Part shown: positions 1 through 5,700 of the stretch, piece after piece | Position numbering within the stretch: position 1 is the first letter of the stretch | Layout of the letters: every line of letters begins with the position of its first letter | Assembly (NCBI GenBank): GCA_017476305.1 | Contig: JAFVAA010000154.1 | Location: 1 to 8,256 of the forward strand | Origin: Lachnospiraceae bacterium | GTDB lineage: Bacteria > Bacillota > Clostridia > Lachnospirales > Lachnospiraceae | Direction: 5' to 3' | DNA: 8,256 nucleotides | Notes under the pieces: model-generated | Told to the model about the DNA's origin: nothing | The model's input: only the letters and a program-made list of their open reading frames with translations | Database searches by the model: none | Program-made: the position numbers and the translations under genes

Positions 1-57
1 ATTATGGTCGTGAATGGTGTGGTGAAACGGATTGATGAAGACTATGCATTGTTCTAA
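1..57 (+). CDS. ABC sugar importer permease, LplB-like, C-terminal end only (partial)
   Basis: Frame 1 is open from the window edge to the TAA at 55-57 and encodes an 18-residue tail ending in KRIDEDYALF. Permeases of the LplB/YtcP-partner type commonly finish with a basic stretch followed by an acidic-Tyr-Ala-Leu-Phe tail, and the next gene is the matching second permease, so this is most likely the end of the first membrane subunit of the same importer. The ribosome binding site of the next gene (AAGGAGGG, 56-63) overlaps this stop codon, which points to tight co-translation. Only the tail is visible, so the family call rests on the C-terminal pattern and gene order. Confidence 0.7.
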   Translation: MMVVNGVVKRIDEDYALF

Positions 58-71
58 GGAGGGATGAGATT

Positions 72-986
72 ATGGCAAAAGAAACTACAGTTGTTGCCAG
101 GAAAATAAAGTTAAGCAGATCGTCGAAGTTTTTTTACGTCATCTGCTATACGGTAGTCACCATCATGGCCATTGTATGTCTGGTTCCTTTTATCCTGCTG
201 ATTTCAGGTTCGTTTACATCGGAGCAATGGATTCGTTTTCATGGCTATGGTTTGATTCCGGGAGAGTTTTCTCTGGAAGCATATAACATTATTTTTAAGA
301 CTCCGGAGCGTATCATCCGTTCCTATGGAGTTTCCATCATGATCACCGTGATCGGTACATTTGCAGGTCTGCTGCTGACTACCCTGACTGCATATGTGAT
401 TGCCAGAAAGGATTTTAAGTACAGGAACCGGTTTTCCTTTTTCTTCTACTTTACGACACTGTTCAATGGAGGTATGGTGAGTACTTATATTTTCTATATC
501 CAGTACCTGCATTTAAAGGACAGTTATCTGGCACTGATTCTTCCGGCTATGTTCAATGTGTTCTATCTTTTGATCATGCGGACATTTGTAGCAGCGATTC
601 CGGAAGCACTCATTGAGTCGGCAAAGATTGATGGTGCCGGAGAGTGGAGGATCTTTTTTGTAATTATCCTGCCGCTTTTGAAGTCTGGTCTGGCTACGAT
701 TGGTCTGTTCCTGGCACTGGGTTACTGGAATGACTGGTACAATGCGATGCTGTATATGAATTCTGAGGCAAAATATCCACTGCAGTATATGCTCTACAGC
801 ATACAGCAGCAGACACAGGCTTTGGCAGCAATAGCAGGTCAGGCAGGCATTTCCGTGCAGAATCTGCCTTCCAGCTCACTGAAGCTCGCGATGGCAGTCG
901 TAGCAACTGGTCCAATCGTGATTTTATATCCTTTTGTACAGAAGTATTTTGTAGCAGGTATCACGATCGGTTCTGTAAAAGGATGA
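72..986 (+). CDS. Carbohydrate ABC transporter permease, LplC/YtcP-like (CUT1 family)
   Basis: Encodes 304 residues, the usual length for the second membrane subunit of a CUT1 sugar importer. Hydrophobic segments lie near residues 21-46, 87-110, 121-142, 152-172, 196-218 and 272-290, consistent with six membrane spans. The cytoplasmic EAA loop that docks the ATPase is clear at about 178-201: it begins EALIESAKIDGAG and ends in the typical LP. The N-terminal SGSFTSE and the C-terminal VAGITIGSVKG are also typical of the LplC/YtcP group. The start is an ATG 8 bases after a strong AAGGAGGG site that overlaps the preceding permease stop. It should form a heterodimeric channel with the upstream permease and take substrate from the lipoprotein encoded next. 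The sugar cannot be read from this subunit; the enzymes downstream suggest a plant or fungal beta-linked oligosaccharide. Confidence 0.93.
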   Translation: MAKETTVVARKIKLSRSSKFFYVICYTVVTIMAIVCLVPFILLISGSFTSEQWIRFHGYGLIPGEFSLEAYNIIFKTPERIIRSYGVSIMITVIGTFAGLLLTTLTAYVIARKDFKYRNRFSFFFYFTTLFNGGMVSTYIFYIQYLHLKDSYLALILPAMFNVFYLLIMRTFVAAIPEALIESAKIDGAGEWRIFFVIILPLLKSGLATIGLFLALGYWNDWYNAMLYMNSEAKYPLQYMLYSIQQQTQALAAIAGQAGISVQNLPSSSLKLAMAVVATGPIVILYPFVQKYFVAGITIGSVKG

Positions 987-1075
987 TGGCAGGATCGGAA
1001 TGCACATTTGTAAAAGTAAAATAGGAATGAAAATAAAAGAAATAAAAATAATATGGATAAAAGGAGGATGCGTTT

Positions 1076-2623
1076 ATGTTAAAAAAATTAAGTAAACTGA
1101 AAAAATTTAGAACTCTTTTGGCACTTGCATTGGTACTCTGTATGAGTACAGTATTTGCAGCAGGGTGTTCCGATCCCGGTGCATCAGGAGGAGGGGGTGG
1201 AGGTGACTCTGCTTCCAGTGGAGAATTGGCAGATTTAGATACCTCAAAGGAAGTAGAATTAGTGATGTATGTCGTCAGTGACCGTCCGGCAGGGCAGGAT
1301 GTTTTTGATAATAAGATCAATGAAATCCTGAAGGAAAAACTGAACTGTACCCTAAAAATCAACTGGATCGGCTGGGCAGAGTATCAGAATAAATATCCGC
1401 TTCTGTTCTCTTCCGGTGAAGAGTTTGATATGGCATACTGTGCGACCTGGTTAAATTTCTCAGACCTTGCCAGAAAGGGGGCATTTAAAGAGTTAGGGAC
1501 CATGCTTCCAAAATATGCACCGGACAACTACAAGCTTCAGTCAGAAACAGCCCTGTCACAGGCTACGATTGATGGAAAGCTCTATGCCGTACCAACGCTT
1601 TTAGCTACGTATACTGCTTATGGTGCCATCTATCGTGGTGATATTGCGAAAGAGATAGGGGCGGACTTTAAGATTCAGAGCTGGGAGGATGTGGAAAAAT
1701 ACTGTGATAAAGTAAAAGAGACACATCCGGAGATGGAGCCGATCGATGAGTATTCTGCAGGACCGGAGATTGGATTTACCTGGTTCAAGACAGAAGGACA
1801 GCACTATTTAGACAATGGTTCCCGTTTTATGTGGTATGATCCAAGTGAAGAGAAACCTCAGATTTATGTGAACTATGATTATCCAAAATTCGGAGAACTT
1901 TTAGATATGACAGCGAGATGGTCAGAAAAAGGCTTCTGGTCTAAATCCGCACTATCTGATACGGATTCCCAGAAGACACAGACAGGAAAAGCAGGTCTTA
2001 GAGTCCATAATATTGATACCTATCGTGATTTCGTGACACAGCATCCGGAATTTGATTTCCAGTGGGCGACGATGACGAAGGATGTGGCACATCTTCCGTA
2101 TACACAGGACTGTATGGTACTCTCGAATACCGGTAAGAATCCGGAGAGGGCATTGGCATTCTGGAATCTTTTGACCACAAATCAGGATCTGTATGATGCG
2201 TTGTTCTATGGTGTACTTGGTACCAGCTATGAGTTGGACGATAAGGGCGACTTCAAGATGACTGATCCGGATCTCTATACGACAGGTGCTATGTGGGCTG
2301 CACGTACGAACGAGTTGAACAGAAACCAGCAGGGAACACCGGATGACTATAACACCATCCGTGAAGATTGGGAGAACAATATTAAAGAAGGTGTAGGTAC
2401 AGAGCGTTTCGGTGGTTTCGTCTTTGACCCGACGAATGTACAGACAGAACTTACGGCCTGCCAGAATGTATATCAGCAGTATTACTGGCCTTTAGAGCTT
2501 GGTTATACGGATAAAGAGACAGGACTTGAGGAGTATAAAAAGAACATGGAAGTAGCAGGTGTGGAAAAGGTCGTGGCAGAAGCACAGAAGCAGTTAGATG
2601 CTTATGTGGACTCACTGAAATAA
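1076..2623 (+). CDS. Extracellular sugar-binding lipoprotein, LplA-like with DUF3502-type C-terminus
   Basis: Encodes 515 residues. The N-terminus has a basic start (MLKKLSKLKKFR), a hydrophobic core and a lipobox FAAGC with the lipidated cysteine at residue 31, so the mature protein should be anchored to the outer face of the membrane. A flexible linker with six consecutive glycines (38-43) follows. The body is a type-1 extracellular solute-binding protein. The last roughly 140 residues fit the DUF3502 pattern of LplA-type binding proteins: FGGFVFDPTNVQTEL, then a Tyr-rich QQYYWPLELG segment, then a helix ending in AEAQKQLDAY. The start ATG lies 8 bases after AAGGAGG (1061-1067), in an A-rich 89-bp gap without an obvious terminator, so it is probably co-transcribed with the permeases. 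A repeat cluster and an intrinsic terminator follow. The family name (lipoprotein) does not imply a lipid ligand; from context the ligand is an oligosaccharide. Confidence 0.93.
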   Translation: MLKKLSKLKKFRTLLALALVLCMSTVFAAGCSDPGASGGGGGGDSASSGELADLDTSKEVELVMYVVSDRPAGQDVFDNKINEILKEKLNCTLKINWIGWAEYQNKYPLLFSSGEEFDMAYCATWLNFSDLARKGAFKELGTMLPKYAPDNYKLQSETALSQATIDGKLYAVPTLLATYTAYGAIYRGDIAKEIGADFKIQSWEDVEKYCDKVKETHPEMEPIDEYSAGPEIGFTWFKTEGQHYLDNGSRFMWYDPSEEKPQIYVNYDYPKFGELLDMTARWSEKGFWSKSALSDTDSQKTQTGKAGLRVHNIDTYRDFVTQHPEFDFQWATMTKDVAHLPYTQDCMVLSNTGKNPERALAFWNLLTTNQDLYDALFYGVLGTSYELDDKGDFKMTDPDLYTTGAMWAARTNELNRNQQGTPDDYNTIREDWENNIKEGVGTERFGGFVFDPTNVQTELTACQNVYQQYYWPLELGYTDKETGLEEYKKNMEVAGVEKVVAEAQKQLDAYVDSLK

Positions 2624-2641
2624 AAGGCCGCTATCGGAATC

Positions 2642-2719
2642 TGTTATAAAAAGCTATTATAAAAAGCTATTATAAAAAGCTATTATAAAAAGCTGCTATA
2701 AGAAGCTGTTATAAAAAAT
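2642..2719 (+). repeat. Six tandem copies of a 13-bp AT-rich repeat
   Basis: Six consecutive 13-bp units start at 2642, 2655, 2668, 2681, 2694 and 2707. The consensus is TATTATAAAAAGC. The three units from 2655 to 2693 are identical, the first differs at one position (TGTTAT), the fifth reads TGCTATAAGAAGC and the sixth TGTTATAAAAAAT, so the edges have drifted more than the centre. The array is non-coding: stop codons fall in it regularly. It begins 18 bp after the stop of the binding-protein gene and ends about 47 bp before the terminator hairpin. Each unit holds a TATTAT/TATAAA stretch resembling a -10 box, but I see no convincing -35 partner. Replication slippage is the simplest origin. 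Confidence 0.9.
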
Positions 2720-2766
2720 AAAAAGTAATATCATGTAAAAAAAGCAAAGAGACTGATGGAAAAAGG

Positions 2767-2796
2767 AAAAGGGACTGCAGATGTCAGTCCCTTTTT
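2767..2796 (+). terminator. Intrinsic terminator hairpin after the binding-protein gene
   Basis: A perfect 11-bp inverted repeat, AAAAGGGACTG (2767-2777) and CAGTCCCTTTT (2785-2795), encloses a 7-base loop. The right arm runs into a five-T tract (2792-2796). This is the classic shape of a rho-independent terminator for + strand transcription. It closes the transporter genes but stands only 21 bp before the ATG at 2817, with no other gene between. It is therefore either a full stop followed by a promoter I cannot identify, or a partial terminator that lets some transcripts through to the accessory and enzyme genes. Confidence 0.85.
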
Positions 2797-2816
2797 AGAA
2801 AAAAGGTGTGAGGCAG

Positions 2817-3581
2817 ATGGGGATTTGGAAAGAACAAAAGGAACAGATGAAGAGTATCCGATCTATGAAGCCAAAGGATGTGGTTTCCTATCTGTGGGAA
2901 TATTTTCGACTGTATCTTTTTCTGTTTCTGCTCGTGGTCGTTTTTCTGGTTCTGATTCTGCAGGCTTTTTTCGGAGAAAAAAAGGAGACTGTTTTTTCCG
3001 CGCTGTTCGTGAGCGTGCCGGCAGATGAGCAGATGAGGGAAAAATTAGAAAAAGGGTTTGTAGAAGATGTGGGAATCGATACAAAAACTTCGGACTGTTT
3101 TTTTGATATCGGAACTGCATGGAATGGTACTTCCGCAGGAGAAAATGACCAGGAAGCAAATATGGCAAATCTTCAGAAAATAGTAGTTACGGTCGCGGCA
3201 GGAGATTGTGACCTGGCAATCTGTGACCTTTCTTCCGCAGACTACCTGGCGAAGGGAGAAGCAGCGGGAGCGTTGGAGAAAACCTTGGGGACAGAGTTGT
3301 TTCAGGCGTATGAGGGAGCTGTTTTTTATCTGGATAGGGAAAAGCTTTCCGAATATGAGAGAAAGAAGCAGTCCGGAGAGGAAGTGGACCGGAGTGAGAT
3401 TCAGATTTCAAAAGATACATCCGGCATGAAGGATCCTATGGCAGTAGGGCTGGATATAAAAGCTGATTATGAAAGGAAGACAGGGATTTCCGGCTGGGAG
3501 GGCGAAGTGATTGCCTGTATTCCTGTGACGGCACGGCATAAAGAGATGGCGGTCAGTTTTTTAAAGTATTTGGCACAGTGA
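2817..3581 (+). CDS. Single-pass membrane protein with a short solute-binding-protein-like outer domain, function unknown
   Basis: Counting from the ATG at 2817 the product has 254 residues. A GTG at 2808 in the same frame would add three residues, but it lies only one base after the AAAAAGG site (2800-2806), which fits the ATG better (10-base spacing). A positively charged N-terminus with a WEYF motif (residues 27-30) leads into one strongly hydrophobic span at about 31-51. The rest (about 52-254) should face outside. It has pieces reminiscent of sugar-binding proteins: a helix ending in LQKIVVTVAAGDCDLAICD (119-137), a following alanine-rich segment that resembles the 'lobe' wording of such proteins, and a C-terminal PVTARHKEMAVSFLKYL like their last helix. 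It is about half the usual binding-protein length and lacks a lipobox. Neighbours are an importer and a DUF624 gene, so an accessory or sensory role in sugar uptake is an inference. I do not recognise a named family. Confidence 0.8.
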   Translation: MGIWKEQKEQMKSIRSMKPKDVVSYLWEYFRLYLFLFLLVVVFLVLILQAFFGEKKETVFSALFVSVPADEQMREKLEKGFVEDVGIDTKTSDCFFDIGTAWNGTSAGENDQEANMANLQKIVVTVAAGDCDLAICDLSSADYLAKGEAAGALEKTLGTELFQAYEGAVFYLDREKLSEYERKKQSGEEVDRSEIQISKDTSGMKDPMAVGLDIKADYERKTGISGWEGEVIACIPVTARHKEMAVSFLKYLAQ

Positions 3582-3673
3582 GGAACGGTTTATGATTAAC
3601 AGTTCCTAAGCAATGGTGGCGATAAGAAATTAGAATGAAAAGAAACTGTATAGGAAATGAAATGCAGTTCCCA

Positions 3674-3680
3674 GGGAGGA
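3674..3680 (+). promoter_or_regulatory. Ribosome binding site that fixes the start of the YesL-like gene
   Basis: GGGAGGA sits 8 bases before the ATG at 3689. The frame is open further upstream to an ATG at 3635, but that start has no good Shine-Dalgarno sequence and would add 18 polar residues that do not look like the family N-terminus. The start at 3689 gives MKDLFGLDSP, which matches how YesL-like proteins begin. Confidence 0.75.
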
Positions 3681-3688
3681 AGAGTGAG

Positions 3689-4345
3689 ATGAAGGATTTA
3701 TTTGGCTTAGATTCTCCGGTCAATCGGGGGTTAGGACTTTTATTTGATTTGGTAGAGCTGAATCTTCTGTTTTTGCTCTGCTCGGTTCCTGTGTTTACGA
3801 TAGGAGCTTCTTTTACGGCACTACATCATGTGATTTTACAGATGCTCCGAAAGGAGGACGGTTATATTGCAAAAGAATTTTTTAAAGCATTTCGAAAGGA
3901 ATTTCGTCAGTCTACGGTAATCTGGCTGATTCTATTAGCAGTCATCGTACTCCTTTTGATCGATCAAACGTATCTTTTGCCGCTTTTTGAGGGGACTGCC
4001 TTTTTTTCACTGCTTTTTGTCAGTGCTTTGGTTTTAGAGGGAGTCTGGCTGCTTATCTTTTCTTATGTGTTTGCTTTACAGTCCAGATATGGAAATCCGG
4101 TCTTACAGACCTTTAAAAATTCCTTTCTGGTCGGAATTTTAAATCTGCCGTATACGGTCTGTGTTTGTTTTCTTTTGCTTTTTCTGCCTCTGCTGTATAT
4201 GATTCTTCCTGTTTCCAGACCGGTTGTTATGTTTTTGTATTTTATTTGCGGTTTTTCGGTTTCTGTATTTGCAGGTGATATTATTTTGAACAGGGTATTT
4301 TTAAAAACTTTTCCAGAGGAGAGAACATCACAGGGAAAAGTTTGA
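3689..4345 (+). CDS. YesL-like integral membrane protein (DUF624)
   Basis: The 218-residue product from the ATG at 3689 begins with the family signature: a short LFGLDSPVNRGLG segment, then a first span containing LNLLFLLCSVPVFTIGASFTAL (about residues 24-45, broken here by nothing but hydrophobic residues). Further membrane spans are predicted near 76-94, 104-130, 153-173 and 178-199, about five in all, with a charged loop at 53-74. DUF624 proteins such as Bacillus subtilis YesL are repeatedly found beside LplABC-type importers and polysaccharide-degrading enzymes, as here; their molecular role is not established. The gene follows the anchored binding-protein-like gene after 107 bp with no terminator, so the two are probably on one transcript. 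The family call is firm and any function beyond association with sugar uptake is inference. Confidence 0.88.
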   Translation: MKDLFGLDSPVNRGLGLLFDLVELNLLFLLCSVPVFTIGASFTALHHVILQMLRKEDGYIAKEFFKAFRKEFRQSTVIWLILLAVIVLLLIDQTYLLPLFEGTAFFSLLFVSALVLEGVWLLIFSYVFALQSRYGNPVLQTFKNSFLVGILNLPYTVCVCFLLLFLPLLYMILPVSRPVVMFLYFICGFSVSVFAGDIILNRVFLKTFPEERTSQGKV

Positions 4346-4471
4346 AAGTTTTTGTACGACTATCGTATGGAGCTTACGGCAGGGATGTCAGAATGAACGG
4401 AAAAAAGGAAAGAAGTAACGTTTCGAAATCAATCAATTTAGAAAGGAAACAAAAAGAAAGGAGTTAGGAAA

Positions 4472-5653
4472 ATGGGGATAGAGAAGTATATAAAAGGTGT
4501 GAATCTGGGAAATTGGCTGGTGCTGGAAAAGTGGATGAGTCCGGCTCTTTTTGAGGGAACGGATGCTGAAGATGAATACTATCTTCCGAGAAGGTTAGAT
4601 CCTGCTGTGTATGAGGCAAGGATAAAGATACACAGGAGTGAGTACATCACGGAGAGGGACTTTGCAACGATTGCGAAAATCGGATTAAATACCATACGTA
4701 TTCCGGTTCCGTACTTTATCTTTGGAGACCGTCCACCGTTCATCGGATGTATTGAAGAACTCGACCATGCTTTTTCCTGGGCAGAAAAGTACGGACTGCA
4801 GATTTTGATTGATCTCCATACAGCACCGCTTTCCCAGAATGGATTTGACAATGGAGGGATCTGTGGTGTTTGTAAATGGAGTCAGACTCCGGAGGAAGTA
4901 GAGTTTGTGCTGGATGTGCTGGAAAAACTGTCAAAACGCTATGGAGAGAGAGAGGGACTTTTTGGAATCACTCCGATCAACGAACCGGTCAGTGAGGAAA
5001 TGTGGGAGACGATGGGCATTCAGGAAAGATATAAACCGGTGGAGCCGGAGCTTGCTGCAGGAAGTAAGCCGAATACGTTAGATTTCTTACAGGATTTTTA
5101 TACCAGGGCATATGACCGGATTCATCCAAATCTGGCAGATGGAAAGTATGTGGTGTTCCATGACGGATTTCGGCTGAAGGATTGGAAAGAGTTTTTGACA
5201 CAGGAGCATTTTAAAAATATTATTTTGGATACCCATCTGTATCTGATGGTAGCGGAGATGCAGGGATGCGAACAGACGATAGAAGGGTATGTAAAGTTTA
5301 TTAAAGAGAATTTTGAAAGAGATGTCGAGGAAGTGGAATCCTATGTACCAGTGGTCGTGGGAGAGTGGTGTCTTTTTAACTCTGCCGCAGTCGGAAGGGA
5401 TACGGCAGGCGGACAGACCGTATTAAATGGGATCAATTATGAAGGCAACCAAGGAGTTTCCGAGGAAGAAAAGAAAAAAATCTATGCGGCTGTCGCAGAG
5501 GCCCAGTTAGAGGCATGGAAAAAGGGGAGCGGATATTTCTACTGGAGCTATAAGCTTCTTTTAGATACCGTCACCAGTGATGACTGGAGAGGATGGGATT
5601 CCTGGGATCTCGGAAAATGTGTGGACATGGGGTGGTTCCCGATTGGGGGCTGA
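4472..5653 (+). CDS. GH5 glycoside hydrolase, exo-beta-1,3-glucanase type, cytoplasmic
   Basis: Encodes 393 residues, a single (beta/alpha)8 barrel with no signal peptide. The opening GVNLGNWLVLEKWMSPALFE (9-28) closely follows the start of yeast Exg1-type exo-beta-1,3-glucanases. The DLHTAP-SQNGFDNGG stretch (114-129) is another mark of that group. The acid/base glutamate is E171 in INEP (169-172) and the nucleophile is E298 in GEW (297-299). H255 and Y257 in the THLY strand and W358 in YFYWSYK complete the expected active-site wall. The reaction should be retaining hydrolysis of a terminal beta-glucosyl unit, plausibly from beta-1,3-linked or related beta-glucosides; specificity cannot be settled from motifs. 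Lack of a secretion signal implies it works on imported oligosaccharides. The ATG is 8 bases after AAAGGAG (4457-4463). The 126-bp gap from the DUF624 gene has no terminator. The next gene follows after 47 bp. Confidence 0.92.
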   Translation: MGIEKYIKGVNLGNWLVLEKWMSPALFEGTDAEDEYYLPRRLDPAVYEARIKIHRSEYITERDFATIAKIGLNTIRIPVPYFIFGDRPPFIGCIEELDHAFSWAEKYGLQILIDLHTAPLSQNGFDNGGICGVCKWSQTPEEVEFVLDVLEKLSKRYGEREGLFGITPINEPVSEEMWETMGIQERYKPVEPELAAGSKPNTLDFLQDFYTRAYDRIHPNLADGKYVVFHDGFRLKDWKEFLTQEHFKNIILDTHLYLMVAEMQGCEQTIEGYVKFIKENFERDVEEVESYVPVVVGEWCLFNSAAVGRDTAGGQTVLNGINYEGNQGVSEEEKKKIYAAVAEAQLEAWKKGSGYFYWSYKLLLDTVTSDDWRGWDSWDLGKCVDMGWFPIGG

Positions 5654-5687
5654 AGATTCCTAAGAGAAACATTGCGCCAGAAGAGGG

Positions 5688-5694
5688 AAAGGAG
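5688..5694 (+). promoter_or_regulatory. Ribosome binding site that fixes the start of the GH43 gene
   Basis: AAAGGAG lies 6 bases before the ATG at 5701. The frame stays open upstream to 5593, but that longer start would overlap the GH5 gene by 61 bp and add 36 residues unlike any GH43 N-terminus. Starting at 5701 gives MIQNPILPGFHPDP, exactly where GH43 subfamily 11 enzymes begin. Confidence 0.85.
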
Positions 5695-5700
5695 ACTGTT

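Noticed and set aside
1009..1060. Possible separate promoter in the A-rich leader of the binding-protein gene
   Set aside because: TTGTAA and TAAAAT are present but with wrong spacing; the A-rich bases alone do not support a promoter call.
961..1362. Open frame of 133 codons on the - strand over the start of the binding-protein gene
   Set aside because: The product is low-complexity (proline run from the antisense of the glycine linker, Phe/Tyr run from the A-rich leader) and is a shadow of the + strand gene.
2756..3028. Open frame of 90 codons on the + strand starting inside the terminator leader
   Set aside because: It runs through the terminator hairpin and overlaps the membrane protein in another frame; no ribosome binding site or motif supports it.
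3581..3607. Inverted repeat AGGAAC/GTTCCT just after the anchored membrane protein gene
   Set aside because: Only six paired bases plus a three-base inner match, a 15-base spacer and no T tract; too weak to call a terminator or an operator.
4355..4367. Small inverted repeat TACGA-CTA-TCGTA after the DUF624 gene
   Set aside because: Five base pairs with a three-base loop and no T tract; could arise by chance, so not called a terminator or regulator site.
4405..4440. Possible catabolite-repression (cre-like) site around GTAACGTTTCGAAA before the GH5 gene
   Set aside because: It matches the centre of the cre consensus only loosely and lacks the flanking TG/CA pair; no convincing promoter is next to it.
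5593..5700. Longer N-terminus for the GH43 gene starting at 5593
   Set aside because: It overlaps the end of the GH5 gene, has no ribosome binding site and adds residues unlike the family; the ATG at 5701 has a good AAAGGAG site and the canonical start.
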